Source: Firmicutes bacterium AM31-12AC (GTDB taxonomy: Bacteria; Bacillota; Clostridia; Lachnospirales; Lachnospiraceae). Taken from it: a stretch of 64,000 nt of DNA. The stretch is from assembly GCA_003480425.1 (NCBI GenBank), contig QUJA01000004.1:82036-146035 (forward strand), read 5' to 3'. Within the stretch, counting starts at the first letter, position 1. Each line of letters opens with the position of its first letter. Position numbers and translations under genes: made by a program. The notes under the pieces were generated by a model that saw nothing but the letters and a program-made list of their open reading frames with translations, did no database searches and was not told the origin of the DNA. Shown one piece after another: positions 38,166 through 49,614 of this stretch.

Positions 38166-38810
38166 TTACTCTCCCAGAATCTTAACGATTGCAGCAAATA
38201 CATCATTGATATCGATTGTTCCGTCTACTTCTTTCAAAGTTCCGGATTTTGTATAATAATCAATCAATGGCTGTGTCTGCTCATGATAAACACCAAGACG
38301 TTTTGTAACTGTCTCCGGCTTATCATCATCACGCAGAATTAATGTGCCGCCACATTTATCACAAATATTTTCTACCTTTGTAGGAGCATATACGATATGA
38401 TATGTTGCTCCACAATCTACACACGCACGTCTTCCTGACATACGATTTACAATATTTTCATCCGGAACTTCCACATTGATAGCGTAATCTACTTTCTGCC
38501 CCAGCTTAGCAAGAGCTGCATCTAAAGCTTCTGCCTGTGGAATTGTTCTCGGAAAACCATCTAGCACATAACCGTTTGCACAGTCATCCTGATTTACTCG
38601 GTCTACAACAAGATCTACAACCAATTCATCTGGTACAAGAAGTCCCTGGTCCATGTATGTTTTTGCTTTTTTCCCAAGCTCTGTTCCATTTTTGATGTTT
38701 GCTCTGAAAATATCACCTGTAGAAATGTGTGGAATCTGATATTTTTCAGAAATCTTCTTTGCCTGAGTTCCTTTTCCTGCACCCGGTGCACCTAACATAA
38801 TAATTTTCAT
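38166..38810 (-). CDS. adk: Adenylate kinase
   Basis: Interconverts ATP + AMP and 2 ADP. 214 residues. P-loop [14 protein letters not shown] site, [11 protein letters not shown], and a zinc LID with CVDC and CDKC pairs typical of Gram-positive long-form enzymes. In most Firmicutes map follows; here a KOW gene does. Confidence 0.98.
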   Translation of the reverse strand: MKIIMLGAPGAGKGTQAKKISEKYQIPHISTGDIFRANIKNGTELGKKAKTYMDQGLLVPDELVVDLVVDRVNQDDCANGYVLDGFPRTIPQAEALDAALAKLGQKVDYAINVEVPDENIVNRMSGRRACVDCGATYHIVYAPTKVENICDKCGGTLILRDDDKPETVTKRLGVYHEQTQPLIDYYTKSGTLKEVDGTIDINDVFAAIVKILGE

Positions 38811-38918
38811 AATATGCCTCCTTTGTTTTTACCGAAAATTTTATAATTCTCTGAATAGCACATTAACCCGCCGCACTCCACCCTCTAAGGATAAAGTACA
38901 ACGAGCTAAATATTATCA

Positions 38919-40271
38919 TTAATATCCAAGAAAACTATTCTTCATAGAACCGCCCTTGGTATTCAAAAATCCTGTGTAGTTACGTACTAACATCTGGGAT
39001 TCAATCTGCTTTAATGTCTCAAGAACAACACCAACAATAATGATGATTGATGTTCCACCAAAAGAAACATTTGCTCCGAATACACCATTAAAGAAGTACG
39101 GAATCACCTGAATGATCACAAGACCGCATGCTCCAACAAAGATAATATAATTTAAAATCTTTGTCAAGTATTCTACGGTTGGCTTACCAGGACGGATTCC
39201 CGGGATAAAGCCTCCGCTCTTCTTCATATTATTTGCAATCTCTAATGGATTAAAAGTAATCGATGTATAGAAATATGCAAAGAAAATTGTAAGTACGATA
39301 TAAACAACCAGACCGATTGAATATATTAAATTATCTGGATCACACCAGTTATTTGAGTTCATACACTTCAGAATCTGGCTTCCGATTCCAGTGCCATTTC
39401 CTTTTCCAAGGAACTGAGCAATAACAATCGGGAACTGCATCAGTGATGATGCAAAAATTACCGGTATAACGCCTGCTGTATTTACCTTTAACGGAATATG
39501 TGAAGACTGACCACCATAAGTCTTTCTTCCCTGAACTTTCTGTGAATACTGTACTGCAATTCTTCTTTCTCCGTCCTGCAAAATCACTACAAGAAGGATA
39601 ACAACGAGTATTACTGCGAGAATGATCACTGCTGAGAGTAAACCTTTTGCAAGAGTCTTGCCTTTGATAAACTGCTCAAACAGAGTCACAAAATCACTTG
39701 GTACACGTGAAATAATATTGATCAACAGCACAATGGAAATACCATTTCCAACACCTTTTTCCGTAATACGCTCACCGATCCACATTAAGAATGCAGAACC
39801 GGCAGTTAATGTACATACAACAATTGCAGCATTTACAAAATTATATTCAACAAGCAGTCCCTGACGACCGAATCCGACAGCCATGGCTGTAGACTGGATC
39901 AATGCAAGTGCTACGGTTACATAACGTGTAATTGCTGCGAGCTTCTTTCTACCATCCGGACCATCTTTCTGCATTTCTTCCAGTTTTGGAATTGCAATTG
40001 TCAACAGCTGTATGATGATAGAAGATGTGATGTACGGTGTTATGCTCAATGCAAACACCGACATCTGTGTAAAGGAGCCTCCGGTAAATGCATCAAAGAA
40101 ATTGAATGCATCTCCGGTCTGACTCGCGAAAAAATTCTGAATATAAGTTGGATCCACACCCGGTGTAGGCAGTTCGGAACCAAGTCTAACAACGATAAGC
40201 ATCATGAATGTATAGAAGAGTCTCTTGCGTACATCTTCTATTTTAAATGCTCTTCGCACTGTATCTAGCAT
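38919..40271 (-). CDS. secY: Preprotein translocase subunit SecY
   Basis: 450 residues, ten membrane helices, N-terminus [21 protein letters not shown], plug region GGSFTQMSVFALSI, and the cytoplasmic loop with KVQGRKTYGG for ribosome/SecA contact. Central channel of Sec export. Start overlaps the end of rplO. Confidence 0.98.
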   Translation of the reverse strand: MLDTVRRAFKIEDVRKRLFYTFMMLIVVRLGSELPTPGVDPTYIQNFFASQTGDAFNFFDAFTGGSFTQMSVFALSITPYITSSIIIQLLTIAIPKLEEMQKDGPDGRKKLAAITRYVTVALALIQSTAMAVGFGRQGLLVEYNFVNAAIVVCTLTAGSAFLMWIGERITEKGVGNGISIVLLINIISRVPSDFVTLFEQFIKGKTLAKGLLSAVIILAVILVVILLVVILQDGERRIAVQYSQKVQGRKTYGGQSSHIPLKVNTAGVIPVIFASSLMQFPIVIAQFLGKGNGTGIGSQILKCMNSNNWCDPDNLIYSIGLVVYIVLTIFFAYFYTSITFNPLEIANNMKKSGGFIPGIRPGKPTVEYLTKILNYIIFVGACGLVIIQVIPYFFNGVFGANVSFGGTSIIIIVGVVLETLKQIESQMLVRNYTGFLNTKGGSMKNSFLGY

Positions 40272-40711
40272 TAGATCACCTCTGCTTTTCCACCAAGGGA
40301 CTCAATCTTCTCAGCTGCTTTTGCACTGAATGCATTAGCCTGAACTGTGAGTTTCTTAGTAAACTCTCCATTTCCAAGAATTTTTACACCATCTTTTGGA
40401 TTTTTAACGATTCCGTTTTCGATTAATGTCTCAACGGATACTGTAGCGCCATCTTCAAAAATTTCTAATGCGCTCAGGTTGATGCCAACGATCTCTTTAG
40501 AGTTTCTGCATTTGAAACCTCTCTTTGGCAATCTTCTGTATAAAGGCATCTGACCACCTTCAAAGCCTGGTCTTGTAGCTCCTGAACGAGCTTTCTGACC
40601 TTTGTGACCCTTACCAGCTGTCTTACCATTTCCAGAACCGTGTCCACGGCCTCTTCTGAAATTATCACTATGTTTAGAACCGTCTGCCGGTCTCAAGTTT
40701 GATAAGTCCAT
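40271..40711 (-). CDS. rplO: 50S ribosomal protein L15
   Basis: 146 residues with the Gly/Arg-rich N-terminus ([20 protein letters not shown]) and [11 protein letters not shown]. Late 50S assembly protein. Confidence 0.98.
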   Translation of the reverse strand: MDLSNLRPADGSKHSDNFRRGRGHGSGNGKTAGKGHKGQKARSGATRPGFEGGQMPLYRRLPKRGFKCRNSKEIVGINLSALEIFEDGATVSVETLIENGIVKNPKDGVKILGNGEFTKKLTVQANAFSAKAAEKIESLGGKAEVI

Positions 40712-40738
40712 GATATTACCTCCTTATCGATTTATACT

Positions 40739-40921
40739 TTACGCTTCTTCTTCAACTTTCACTAAGTGTCTTACCTGCTGTACCATACCTCTTGTTGCTG
40801 CATTATCTGGTAATACAACTGTTTTATTCAGCTTTTTCAGTCCCAAAGCTTCTACAGTTTTTCTATGCTTTGGTATAGCACCGATAGTAGACTTAACCAG
40901 TGTAACTTTTAAATTTGCCAT
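40739..40921 (-). CDS. rpmD: 50S ribosomal protein L30
   Basis: 60 residues, full length for bacteria ([25 protein letters not shown]). AGGAGG site before the start. Confidence 0.97.
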   Translation of the reverse strand: MANLKVTLVKSTIGAIPKHRKTVEALGLKKLNKTVVLPDNAATRGMVQQVRHLVKVEEEA

Positions 40922-40965
40922 TTAACCTTACCTCCTATTATGTGACAGAGCACAAGCCCTATCTC

Positions 40966-41475
40966 TTAGCCTACAATCTCTTCTACTGATTTACCACGAA
41001 GTCTAGCAACAGTCTCTGGAGTTTTAACTCCTCTAAGACCTTCGATAGTAGCAAGTACTACGTTCTGTTTATTGTTAGAACCTAATGATTTTGTACGGAT
41101 ATTTTTGATTCCTGCTAACTCGATAACCGCACGCGCTGGACCACCAGCGATTACTCCAGTACCTTCTGGAGCTTTCTTTAACAATACAGAAGCGCTTCCA
41201 AATTTTCCGATAACATCATGCTGTACACTGTCGTTCTCATCAAGTGAAACCTCAATCAGTTTCTTTGTTGCATCTTCTTTACCTTTACGGATAGCTTCCG
41301 GGATTTCAGTAGCTTTTCCTAAACCTGCACCAACATGGCCTTTTCCGTCGCCTACAACTACTAAAGCTGTGAATCTCATGTTACGACCACCTTTTACGAC
41401 CTTGGTAACACGTTTAATTGATACCACTTTTTCTTCTAACTCTAACTGACTAGCATCAATACGTTCCTGTCTCAT
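40966..41475 (-). CDS. rpsE: 30S ribosomal protein S5
   Basis: 169 residues, double-stranded RNA-binding-like N domain ([20 protein letters not shown]) and [19 protein letters not shown]. Sits at the mRNA entry channel; mutations in this family affect fidelity and spectinomycin response. Confidence 0.98.
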   Translation of the reverse strand: MRQERIDASQLELEEKVVSIKRVTKVVKGGRNMRFTALVVVGDGKGHVGAGLGKATEIPEAIRKGKEDATKKLIEVSLDENDSVQHDVIGKFGSASVLLKKAPEGTGVIAGGPARAVIELAGIKNIRTKSLGSNNKQNVVLATIEGLRGVKTPETVARLRGKSVEEIVG

Positions 41476-41490
41476 ATGTGTTCTCCCTTC

Positions 41491-41859
41491 CTAGAAATTC
41501 AGTCCAGCTTCTCTAGCTGCGTCTGCTAATGCTTTAATTTTTCCCTGGTAGATAAAGCCGCCTCTATCAAAGACAACTTCTGTAATACCTTTTGCCATTG
41601 CTTTTTCAGCAATTACTTTTCCAAGATATGCTGCTGCATCAACGTTGTTAGTTTTCTCAAGTTCAGCTTTCACGTCTTTCTGAAGAGTGGAAGCGGATAC
41701 CAGAGTATTTCCAACTGTATCGTCAATAATCTGTGCATACATGTGATTATTACTTCTAAACACTGCCAAACGTGGTCTCTCAGCTGTTCCGCTGAAACGG
41801 TTACGCAATTTCATGTGTTTTTTTCTACGAACTTCAACTCTTGATTTCTTACTAACCAT
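41491..41859 (-). CDS. rplR: 50S ribosomal protein L18
   Basis: 122 residues; binds 5S rRNA with L5. Basic N-terminus, then RPRLAVFRSNNHMYAQIIDD and the C-terminal FDRGGFIYQGKIKALADAAREAG. Confidence 0.98.
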   Translation of the reverse strand: MVSKKSRVEVRRKKHMKLRNRFSGTAERPRLAVFRSNNHMYAQIIDDTVGNTLVSASTLQKDVKAELEKTNNVDAAAYLGKVIAEKAMAKGITEVVFDRGGFIYQGKIKALADAAREAGLNF

Positions 41860-41877
41860 TATTCACACCCTCCTTAA

Positions 41878-42420
41878 TTATTTCTTACCAGTCTTACCAA
41901 CTTTACGTCTGATAACTTCATCAGCATATTTAATACCTTTACCTTTGTAAGGTTCTGGTCTTCTCTTATCTCTGATTTCAGCTGCGTACTGGCCAACTTT
42001 TTCTTTGCTGATACCTTTTACAGTAATCTTATTCTGACCTTCCAGAACTGTTTCAATACCTTCTGGATCTGTCATTTCTACTGGATGTGAATATCCAAGA
42101 TTCAATGTAAGTTTATTTCCAGACTTAGAAGCTCTGTATCCAACACCGTTTACTTCCAGAACTTTTTCGTATCCGTCAGTTACACCGATTACCATGTTGT
42201 TGATCAGTGTTCTTGTAAGACCGTGAAGGGATTTCATTCTCTTCAGATCGTTTGGTCTTGTAACGATTACTTCTTCGCCTTCCTGTTTGATTTCCATTTC
42301 TACTGGAAGCTCTTTTGTAAGAGTTCCTTTAGGACCTGTTACAGTCACTACATTATTCTCAGCAATTTCAACTTTTACTCCAGCTGGAATTGTGATTGGC
42401 AGTCTTCCTATACGTGACAT
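41878..42420 (-). CDS. rplF: 50S ribosomal protein L6
   Basis: 180 residues, two alpha/beta repeats ([28 protein letters not shown]) and C-terminal [19 protein letters not shown]. Followed downstream by rplR after 18 bases; upstream lies an unusual 217-base gap before rpsH. Confidence 0.98.
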   Translation of the reverse strand: MSRIGRLPITIPAGVKVEIAENNVVTVTGPKGTLTKELPVEMEIKQEGEEVIVTRPNDLKRMKSLHGLTRTLINNMVIGVTDGYEKVLEVNGVGYRASKSGNKLTLNLGYSHPVEMTDPEGIETVLEGQNKITVKGISKEKVGQYAAEIRDKRRPEPYKGKGIKYADEVIRRKVGKTGKK

Positions 42421-42637
42421 ACCTTTATCCTCCTATAACTTAAATTTTCGGAGCAGATCCTTTGTCCGCTCTGTTTTCAGTTGCACCACGCACTTGGCGA
42501 GGTTTCCCTTGCCCGACGCGTTTTTTTACAAAGAAGTTCTTTTCGCTAAGCTCGATAAGACCTCGCTAAGCTCAAAGAACGCCTTCGCACTAAGTTCAGA
42601 TTTCGTCTGCGACTCGTCTTCACTAAGTGCTTTCAGG
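42421..42637. repeat. Repeat-bearing gap between rpsH and rplF
   Basis: Contains CACTTGGCGAGGTTT (42491-42505), close to two copies in the rplB-rplW gap, and arms such as GAAGTTCTTTTCGCTAAGC with GCTAAGCTCAAAGAAC flanking ACCTCG. No credible gene. GC-rich, low-T sequence unlike the adjoining ribosomal genes, suggesting an inserted hairpin element. Confidence 0.5.
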
Positions 42638-43039
42638 CTACCAAACGAAGCAGAGTACTTCTCCACCAACGCCTAATTTTCTAGCTTCTTTATCTGTGAT
42701 AACACCTTTGTTTGTAGAAACGATAGCTGTTCCAAGTCCGCCAAGTACTTTTGGCATCTCTTCGCTGTTAGCATACACACGAAGTCCTGGTTTAGAAATT
42801 CTCTTCAGACCAGAAATAACTTTTTCATTCTTGTCTGCGCCATATTTCAATGTGATATGCATTGTCTTGAAGTTTCCATCTTCTACGATATCATATTTTG
42901 CAATGTATCCTTCATCCAAAAGAATATCAGCAATCGCGATTTTCATCTTTGATGCAGGTACATCAACTGTATCATGTTTAGCAGTATTTGCATTACGGAT
43001 TCTTGTAAGCATATCTGCGATTGGATCACTCATAGTCAT
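42638..43039 (-). CDS. rpsH: 30S ribosomal protein S8
   Basis: 133 residues ([20 protein letters not shown], end GGEVLCFVW). Binds the central domain of 16S rRNA; in E. coli it represses the spc operon by binding near rplE. Confidence 0.98.
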   Translation of the reverse strand: MTMSDPIADMLTRIRNANTAKHDTVDVPASKMKIAIADILLDEGYIAKYDIVEDGNFKTMHITLKYGADKNEKVISGLKRISKPGLRVYANSEEMPKVLGGLGTAIVSTNKGVITDKEARKLGVGGEVLCFVW

Positions 43040-43057
43040 GGTGTAAAATCCTCCTTC

Positions 43058-43243
43058 TTACCAACTTGCTTTCTTAACTCCCGGAATCTCACCTTTATAT
43101 GCCAGTTCACGGAAGCAGATACGGCAGATACCATATTTTCTTAAATATGCATGTGGACGACCACAAATTCTGCAACGGCTATATTCTCTTGTCGAGAATT
43201 TTGGTTTGCGCTGCTGTTTAATTTTCATAGATGTCTTAGCCAT
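43058..43243 (-). CDS. rpsZ: 30S ribosomal protein S14, zinc-binding type
   Basis: 61 residues with CRICGRP and CRICF, the two CXXC zinc pairs of the short (C+) form. Confidence 0.97.
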   Translation of the reverse strand: MAKTSMKIKQQRKPKFSTREYSRCRICGRPHAYLRKYGICRICFRELAYKGEIPGVKKASW

Positions 43244-43256
43244 GAAATTCTCCTCC

Positions 43257-43796
43257 TTATTTAGTAAATGGCATATTGAACTGAGTCAATAATTCACGTG
43301 CTTCTTCGTCAGTTTTAGCAGTTGTAACGAAAATTACATCCATACCTCTGACTTTATCAATTTTATCATACTCGATCTCTGGGAAAATTAACTGCTCTTT
43401 AATTCCAAGTGCATAGTTTCCTCTTCCATCAAATGCGTTAGGATTTACACCTCTGAAGTCACGTACACGAGGAAGTGCAAGGTTGATCAGACGATCAACG
43501 AACTCATACATCTTTTCTCCTCTTAATGTAACTTTACATCCGATTGGCATACCTTCTCTGATTTTGAAGTTAGCTACAGAATTTTTTGCTCTTGTCAGAA
43601 CTGCTTTCTGTCCAGTGATTTTTTCCATATCAGCTACAGCAGATTCTAAAACTTTTGCATTGTCTTTTGCCTCGCCTACACCCATGTTAATAACAACTTT
43701 GTCAAGCTTAGGCACTTCCATAATATTTTTATATCCGAATTTTTTGATCATTGCATCAACGATCTCATTCTGATACTGATCTTTCAGTCTACTCAA
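43257..43796 (-). CDS. rplE: 50S ribosomal protein L5
   Basis: 179 residues; 5S rRNA binder contacting P-site tRNA. TTG start nine bases after [21 protein letters not shown] and the C-terminal [22 protein letters not shown] are intact. Confidence 0.97.
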   Translation of the reverse strand: MSRLKDQYQNEIVDAMIKKFGYKNIMEVPKLDKVVINMGVGEAKDNAKVLESAVADMEKITGQKAVLTRAKNSVANFKIREGMPIGCKVTLRGEKMYEFVDRLINLALPRVRDFRGVNPNAFDGRGNYALGIKEQLIFPEIEYDKIDKVRGMDVIFVTTAKTDEEARELLTQFNMPFTK

Positions 43797-43819
43797 CGTT
43801 TAAGTCCTCCTTCCTTGAA

Positions 43820-44131
43820 TTAGTCAATTACTTCGCCTGTTGATTTAGCAACACGAACTTTTTTGTCGCCATCCATTTTGAAACCAACTCTTGTAGCTTT
43901 TCCTTTGTGAACATACATCACGTTAGAAATATCGATTGGTCCCTCCTGGTGGATGATTCCGCCATTCTGATTAGCAACGCTTGGTTTTGTGTGCTTTGTC
44001 AGCATGTTGACACCTTCAACCAGAACTTTTCCGTCTTTCTGATTAACGGCAATAACTTTGCCTTCTTTGTCTTTATCTTTACCAGCGATAACTTTAACTG
44101 TATCACCTTTTTTAATTTTCATAGTTGACAT
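43820..44131 (-). CDS. rplX: 50S ribosomal protein L24
   Basis: 103 residues, KOW motif ([20 protein letters not shown]). Start at ATG 44131 after GGGAGGTGCCGAGA; the GTG nine bases upstream overlaps that site. Early 50S assembly initiator. Confidence 0.97.
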   Translation of the reverse strand: MSTMKIKKGDTVKVIAGKDKDKEGKVIAVNQKDGKVLVEGVNMLTKHTKPSVANQNGGIIHQEGPIDISNVMYVHKGKATRVGFKMDGDKKVRVAKSTGEVID

Positions 44132-44144
44132 TCTCGGCACCTCC

Positions 44145-44513
44145 CTACAGTACTTCCGGAGCCAGAGAAACGATCTTCATGAAATGTTTCTCTCTAAGCT
44201 CTCTGGCTACTGGTCCAAAAATACGTGTTCCACGTGGGTTCATATCGTCTTTTATAATTACAGCAGCATTTTCATCGAATCTGATATAAGATCCGTCTTT
44301 ACGACGAGCACCTTTTACAGTACGAACAACTACAGCTTTCACAACGTCACCTTTTTTAACAACGCCGCCTGGTGTTGCATCTTTAACAGTCGCAACGATA
44401 ACATCTCCGATATTGGCATATCTTCTTGTAGAACCGCCAAGTACACGGATACACAGTAATTCTTTAGCACCTGTGTTGTCTGCTACTTTAAGTCTACTTT
44501 CCTGTTGTATCAT
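44145..44513 (-). CDS. rplN: 50S ribosomal protein L14
   Basis: 122 residues ([20 protein letters not shown], end IVSLAPEVL). Target surface of RsfS, which is also encoded in this window. Confidence 0.98.
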   Translation of the reverse strand: MIQQESRLKVADNTGAKELLCIRVLGGSTRRYANIGDVIVATVKDATPGGVVKKGDVVKAVVVRTVKGARRKDGSYIRFDENAAVIIKDDMNPRGTRIFGPVARELREKHFMKIVSLAPEVL

Positions 44514-44588
44514 GCAGGTAAACCTCCTTCAATATACATTCGTTGAACTTCTAGTTCAATTATACTCTTGTAATATGCGAAACCAATA

Positions 44589-44846
44589 TTATTTTGCTTT
44601 CTCCATAATCTCAACAAGTCTCCATCTTTTGTTTTTAGACAGTGGTCTTGTTTCCATAACTTTTACTGTATCTCCAATGTTGCATTCGTTGTTCTCATCG
44701 TGAGCCTGCAGTTTATAAGTTCTCTTAACGATTTTCTTATAAAGTGGGTGTTTCACGTGGTCCTCAACTGCTACAACAATAGTTTTATCCATTTTGTCGC
44801 TGACAACTTTGCCAACACGAACTTTTCTCAAATTTCTCTCTTCCAC
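44589..44846 (-). CDS. rpsQ: 30S ribosomal protein S17
   Basis: 85 residues, OB fold ([22 protein letters not shown]). GTG start after AAAGGAG. Confidence 0.97.
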   Translation of the reverse strand: MEERNLRKVRVGKVVSDKMDKTIVVAVEDHVKHPLYKKIVKRTYKLQAHDENNECNIGDTVKVMETRPLSKNKRWRLVEIMEKAK

Positions 44847-44862
44847 AGTTGCTACTCCTTTC

Positions 44863-45063
44863 CTATCGGCCTGCCTCTGTAATCAGAGTCTGAATACGTG
44901 CGATATTCTTTCTTACTTCTTTGATTCTGCTTGTATTGTCAAGCTGATTTGTTGCGTTCTGGAATCTTAAGTTAAAAAGCTCTTTCTTAGCAGCTACTAA
45001 TTCTTCATTCAATTCCTCTACGGATTTTCCTCTTAATTCGTTTACAAATGTATTAATTTTCAC
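44863..45063 (-). CDS. rpmC: 50S ribosomal protein L29
   Basis: 66 residues, helical hairpin ([35 protein letters not shown]). Two GTG codons are possible: 45063 lies six bases after GGCGGTG and gives the usual MKINTF start; 45072 is too close to that site. Overlaps the end of rplP. Confidence 0.95.
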   Translation of the reverse strand: MKINTFVNELRGKSVEELNEELVAAKKELFNLRFQNATNQLDNTSRIKEVRKNIARIQTLITEAGR

Positions 45064-45490
45064 TGTTGTCACCGCCTTCTAATTCTGCGCGAGAAACGAT
45101 TTTGCATTTGCAAGGTAATTTGTGCATTGCAAGACGAAGTGCCTCTCTTGCGATTTCTTCTGAAACACCTGCGATCTCGAACATTACACGACCTGGTTTA
45201 ACTACTGCTACCCAGTACTCTAATGCACCTTTACCACTACCCATACGAGTTTCTGCTGGTTTTGCTGTTACCGGTTTATCTGGGAATATTTTGATCCAAA
45301 CTTTACCACCACGTTTGATGTAACGAGTCATAGCGACACGGGCTGCTTCGATCTGGTTAGAACGAATCCAGCATGGTTCTGTTGCGACAATACCATATTC
45401 ACCATATGAAATCGTGTTACCTCTGAGGGCTTTACCCTTCATAGTTCCACGGAACTGTTTACGACGTTTTACTCTTTTTGGCATTAACAT
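45053..45490 (-). CDS. rplP: 50S ribosomal protein L16
   Basis: 145 residues ([39 protein letters not shown]). Start ATG 45490 overlaps the rpsC stop as TAATG, with GAAGGGAGCG ahead. Lines the A-site region of the 50S subunit. Confidence 0.97.
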   Translation of the reverse strand: MLMPKRVKRRKQFRGTMKGKALRGNTISYGEYGIVATEPCWIRSNQIEAARVAMTRYIKRGGKVWIKIFPDKPVTAKPAETRMGSGKGALEYWVAVVKPGRVMFEIAGVSEEIAREALRLAMHKLPCKCKIVSRAELEGGDNSEN

Positions 45491-46146
45491 TATTTATCGC
45501 TCCCTTCCTTTTCAGCCTTAGTTGGAAGAACTTCGCCTTTGTAAATCCAAACCTTTACACCGACTTTTCCGTAAGTTGTATCAGCTTCTGCGAATCCATA
45601 ATCAATGTCAGCTCTTAATGTCTGAAGTGGAATAGTTCCTTCGCTGTAGAACTCTGTACGAGCCATATCAGCTCCACCAAGACGTCCTGATACAGATGTC
45701 TTAACACCAAGTGCTCCTGATTTCATTGTTCTTGACATGCAAGATTTCATAGCACGTCTGAATGAAATACGGTTCTCAAGCTGCTGTGCAATATTTTCAG
45801 CTACAAGCTGTGCGTCTTTATCTGGTCTCTTAACTTCTTTGATATCAACGATAAGCTTTTTGTCTGTGAACTGTGCAAGCTCTGCTTTCACTTTCTCAAT
45901 TTCTGCTCCACCTTTACCGATTACTACACCAGGTTTTGCTGTATATACGATGATCTTAACACGATCAGATGCTCTTTCAATTTCAATTTTTGAAATTCCA
46001 GCGCTGTATAATCTCTTCTTTAAGAATGTTCTGATTTCATGGTCTTCTACCAGATTATCAGCGAAATCCTTTTCAGCATACCACTTGGAATCCCAGTCTT
46101 TAATAACTCCGACTCTTAAGCCATGAGGATTAACTTTCTGTCCCAT
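45490..46146 (-). CDS. rpsC: 30S ribosomal protein S3
   Basis: 218 residues, KH domain with [17 protein letters not shown] and the C-terminal [13 protein letters not shown] domain. Part of the mRNA entry helicase. Confidence 0.98.
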   Translation of the reverse strand: MGQKVNPHGLRVGVIKDWDSKWYAEKDFADNLVEDHEIRTFLKKRLYSAGISKIEIERASDRVKIIVYTAKPGVVIGKGGAEIEKVKAELAQFTDKKLIVDIKEVKRPDKDAQLVAENIAQQLENRISFRRAMKSCMSRTMKSGALGVKTSVSGRLGGADMARTEFYSEGTIPLQTLRADIDYGFAEADTTYGKVGVKVWIYKGEVLPTKAEKEGSDK

Positions 46147-46157
46147 TGTGTTCCTCC

Positions 46158-46544
46158 TTATCTTTCATTCAGCACGATAGTGATGTGGCTCATTCTCTTT
46201 TCGATTCTGTAAGCTCTACCCTGTGCTCTTGGTCTGATTCTCTTCATTGTTGGTCCTTTATTTGCGTAACACTCTTCAATATAAAGGTTCTCAACACTCA
46301 TACCGTTGTTGTTCTCAGCATTAGCAATTGCTGATTTTAATAATTTTTCTATAACACTTGAAGCATATCTTGGATTGTAAGCTAAAATACCAAGTGCTGT
46401 CTGTACATCCTTACCTCTGATGGCATCTAATACGAAACATGCTTTCTGAACAGATACTCTAGCGTAAGAAATCTTAGCTGATGGTCTTGTATCTTTCTGC
46501 GCATTTCTTTCTCTCTTGATTTGGGATCTATGTCCTTTAGCCAT
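46158..46544 (-). CDS. rplV: 50S ribosomal protein L22
   Basis: 128 residues; long loop with [17 protein letters not shown] reaches the exit tunnel. The C-terminal HITIVLNER is intact. Confidence 0.98.
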   Translation of the reverse strand: MAKGHRSQIKRERNAQKDTRPSAKISYARVSVQKACFVLDAIRGKDVQTALGILAYNPRYASSVIEKLLKSAIANAENNNGMSVENLYIEECYANKGPTMKRIRPRAQGRAYRIEKRMSHITIVLNER

Positions 46545-46577
46545 GGATGAACCCTCCTTTCGAAATATGTTGATCTA

Positions 46578-46859
46578 TTATCTAACTCTTGACTTCTTCT
46601 CGTCTTTTCCATGTCCTCTGTATGTTCTTGTTGCAACGAACTCTCCGAGTTTGTGTCCAACCATATCTTCTGTAACATATACAGGCACATGTTTTCTTCC
46701 ATCATGTACGGCAAATGTATGCCCTACGAATGATGGGAAGATTGTAGAACGACGTGACCATGTCTTAATAACTGATTTATCACCTGCAGCGTTCATAGCG
46801 TCTACTTTTTTAAGTAAGCTTTCGTCTGCAAATGGTCCTTTTTTAAGTGAGCGAGCCAT
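46578..46859 (-). CDS. rpsS: 30S ribosomal protein S19
   Basis: 93 residues ([40 protein letters not shown]). 30S head protein. Confidence 0.98.
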   Translation of the reverse strand: MARSLKKGPFADESLLKKVDAMNAAGDKSVIKTWSRRSTIFPSFVGHTFAVHDGRKHVPVYVTEDMVGHKLGEFVATRTYRGHGKDEKKSRVR

Positions 46860-46884
46860 AGGTTCTAACCTCCTTGTAAACTAA

Positions 46885-47727
46885 TTATTTGATACCTTTA
46901 CCGTCTCTTCTTCTTACGATTAACTTGTTAGAAGATTTGTTTTTCTTACGTGTCTTAAGACCAAGTGCCGGTTTACCCCATGGAGTACATGGACCTGGAC
47001 GACCGATGCTTGTCTTACCTTCACCACCACCGTGTGGATGGTCATTCGGGTTCATAACAGAACCACGAACTGTAGGTCTGATACCCATGTGACGTTTACG
47101 TCCTGCTTTACCGATGTTGATCAGGTTGTGCTCTCCATTTCCAACAACACCAACAGATGCTCTACAAATGATTGGCACCATTCTCATCTCTCCTGATGGA
47201 AGTCTGAGTGTAGCATATTTTCCTTCTTTAGCCATCAACTGAGCGCTGTTTCCTGCTGAACGAACAAGCTGTCCGCCTTTTCCTGGATAAAGCTCGATGT
47301 TGTGGATCTGTGTACCAACTGGGATGTTAGCAAGTGGTAAGCAGTTTCCTACTCTAACCTCTGCGTTCTCACCATTCATAACTGTCATTCCATCTTTTAA
47401 TCCTTCTGGAGCAAGGATGTAAGCTTTCTCACCATCTGCGTAGCAGATTAAAGCGATATTAGCTGTTCTGTTTGGATCGTATTCGATACCAACAACTTTT
47501 GCTGGAATTCCGTCTTTATTTCTCTTAAAGTCGATAATTCTATATTTCTTTTTAGCTCCGCCTCCGCGGTGTCTTACTGTAATTTTACCCTGACTGTTAC
47601 GACCAGCTGTTCTCTTCTTAGAATCTAATAAAGATTTTTCAGGAGTTGTTTTTGTGATTTCAGAGAAATCAGAGCCAGTCATCTGTCTTCTGGAAGGTGT
47701 ATATGGGTTATATGTTTTGATTCCCAT
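46885..47727 (-). CDS. rplB: 50S ribosomal protein L2
   Basis: 280 residues; contains [20 protein letters not shown] and the peptidyl-transferase-linked [19 protein letters not shown]. Upstream gap to rplW (163 bases) holds repeat hairpins. Confidence 0.98.
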   Translation of the reverse strand: MGIKTYNPYTPSRRQMTGSDFSEITKTTPEKSLLDSKKRTAGRNSQGKITVRHRGGGAKKKYRIIDFKRNKDGIPAKVVGIEYDPNRTANIALICYADGEKAYILAPEGLKDGMTVMNGENAEVRVGNCLPLANIPVGTQIHNIELYPGKGGQLVRSAGNSAQLMAKEGKYATLRLPSGEMRMVPIICRASVGVVGNGEHNLINIGKAGRKRHMGIRPTVRGSVMNPNDHPHGGGEGKTSIGRPGPCTPWGKPALGLKTRKKNKSSNKLIVRRRDGKGIK

Positions 47728-47779
47728 TACTTTTTCTCCTTTCGCAATACCTAATTATTCGTTTCACGGATTTGCACCG

Positions 47780-47870
47780 TCTATGCTGTTCACACTTGAC
47801 GAGGTCTTCTCGAGTTTAGTGTGAACGTACACCTTGGCACTTGACGAGGTTTTCTCGAGCCCAGTGACAA
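47780..47870. repeat. Tandem hairpin repeats between rplW and rplB
   Basis: CACTTGACGAGGTCT (47793-47807) and CACTTGACGAGGTTT (47838-47852) each continue into TCTCGAG. The first is bracketed by GTTCACACT (47788-47796) and AGTGTGAAC (47818-47826). A third related core lies in the rpsH-rplF gap. Confidence 0.6.
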
Positions 47871-47890
47871 TGGTGATTCATCAGCGCGAT

Positions 47891-48190
47891 TTACAGACCT
47901 TCGAAAATCTCAATATCTGCGCTTTCTTCTGTAAGCTGTACAATAGCTTTCTTTGTCTTAGCAGTTTTTCCGATTGTCATTCCACGTCTCTTGTTTTTTC
48001 CATCAAGATTCATTGTGTTAACGCTTTTAACTTTTGTTCCAGCGAACATTTTCTCAACTGCTTCTTTGATCTGAGATTTTGTAGCCTCTGTGTGTACAAG
48101 GAATGTATATTTCTTGTCAGCCATAAGCTCCATGCTCTTCTCTGTGATCACTGGTTTAAGGATTACATCATAATACTGAATGTTTGCCAT
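47891..48190 (-). CDS. rplW: 50S ribosomal protein L23
   Basis: 99 residues ([25 protein letters not shown]). Exit-tunnel protein that docks trigger factor and SRP. Start overlaps rplD stop (TAATG). Confidence 0.97.
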   Translation of the reverse strand: MANIQYYDVILKPVITEKSMELMADKKYTFLVHTEATKSQIKEAVEKMFAGTKVKSVNTMNLDGKNKRRGMTIGKTAKTKKAIVQLTEESADIEIFEGL

Positions 48191-48810
48191 TATGCGTACA
48201 CCTCCTCAATAGTTGCAACAGCAGCTTTTGTAGCGATTACTGTGTTGTATTTTAAGATGTCGTATACATTGATTGTATTTGTTTTTGCTGTTTTTACTCC
48301 AGCAATGTTTCTAGCTGAAATCTCAACGTTTGTATTTCCATCTTCAAGAACTACCAATGCTTTGTTTACATTCAGGTTGTTCAGAACTTCCTGGAATTTC
48401 TTTGTTTTGATTTCATCAAAGTTTAACTCATCAACAACGATGAATTTGTTTTCTTCTACTCTTGAAGTAAGTGCTGACTGAAGCGCAGCTCTCTTCTCTT
48501 TCTTATTCATCTTAAATGAATAATCTCTCGGAACTGGTGCGAATACAACTCCGCCGCCTGTCCACTGTGGAGCTCTTGTAGAACCCTGTCTTGCATGACC
48601 TGTTCCTTTTTGTCTCCATGGTTTTCTTCCGCCTCCAGAAACTTCTGAGCGAGTTTTCGCTTTCTGTGTTCCCTGACGATTATTTGCAAGCTGGCTTACA
48701 ACTGCCATGTGTACAAGATGTTCGTTAACCTCAACACCAAATACAGCATCGTTCAAATCGATTGTACCAACTTCTTTACCTTCGATATTATAAACAGATA
48801 CGTTTGCCAT
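48190..48810 (-). CDS. rplD: 50S ribosomal protein L4
   Basis: 206 residues; tunnel loop [20 protein letters not shown]. In E. coli and by proposal in Bacillus, L4 represses the S10 operon through its leader. Confidence 0.98.
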   Translation of the reverse strand: MANVSVYNIEGKEVGTIDLNDAVFGVEVNEHLVHMAVVSQLANNRQGTQKAKTRSEVSGGGRKPWRQKGTGHARQGSTRAPQWTGGGVVFAPVPRDYSFKMNKKEKRAALQSALTSRVEENKFIVVDELNFDEIKTKKFQEVLNNLNVNKALVVLEDGNTNVEISARNIAGVKTAKTNTINVYDILKYNTVIATKAAVATIEEVYA

Positions 48811-48839
48811 CTGTGTGTTCCTCCTTTCCTGTTGTCAGA

Positions 48840-49520
48840 CTAGTTTGCCTTTACTGTTTCTTTGATTGTTACCAGACTCTTCTTTGGTCCCGGTACAGAG
48901 CCTTTAACTAACAACAGGTTGTTATCAGCGTCAACTCTTACGATCTCAAGATTCTGAACAGTAATCTGTTTGTTACCCATCTGACCTGGCATCTTCTTTC
49001 CTTTGAATACTTTACTAGGATCGGATGCAGAACCATTAGAACCTGCGTGACGGTGGAATTTAGAACCATGAGTCATAGGTCCTCTGCTCTGTCCGTGACG
49101 CTTGATTGCTCCCTGGAAACCTTTACCTTTTGAAATTGCAGTAGCATCAATTTTGTCTCCTGCTTCAAAGATATCAGCTTTAATTTCCTGAGCTAATGTA
49201 TATTCTTCAGCATTTTCAAATCTGAATTCTTTTACATATCTCTTACCAGAAACGCCGGCTTTATCGAAATGTCCTTTCTCAGCTCTTGTGATACCGTTTC
49301 TGTGTGCGATTTCTTTTTTGCCGTTTCCATCTTTTGTGACAATCTTTTCTTTCTTGTCTACAAAACCAACCTGGACTGCGCTGTAACCGTCGTTCTCAAC
49401 TGTTTTAACCTGTGTTACTACACAAGGACCAGCCTGAAGTACAGTTACCGGAATCAATGTTCCATCTTCGTTGAAGATTTGAGTCATTCCGACTTTAGTA
49501 GCTAAAATAGCTTTCTTCAT
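48840..49520 (-). CDS. rplC: 50S ribosomal protein L3
   Basis: 226 residues from ATG 49520 after CAGGAGGTAATTATA ([20 protein letters not shown]); an earlier start would run through that site. Conserved GHFDKAGV and [15 protein letters not shown]. Confidence 0.98.
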   Translation of the reverse strand: MKKAILATKVGMTQIFNEDGTLIPVTVLQAGPCVVTQVKTVENDGYSAVQVGFVDKKEKIVTKDGNGKKEIAHRNGITRAEKGHFDKAGVSGKRYVKEFRFENAEEYTLAQEIKADIFEAGDKIDATAISKGKGFQGAIKRHGQSRGPMTHGSKFHRHAGSNGSASDPSKVFKGKKMPGQMGNKQITVQNLEIVRVDADNNLLLVKGSVPGPKKSLVTIKETVKAN

Positions 49521-49614
49521 TATAATTACCTCCTGTGATTTACAGCGGAACACCACTCGGGTGCTCATCCTAAATTATAGGAATTACTGTTTCTTAATTC
49601 TTTGTGCTGTCAGC

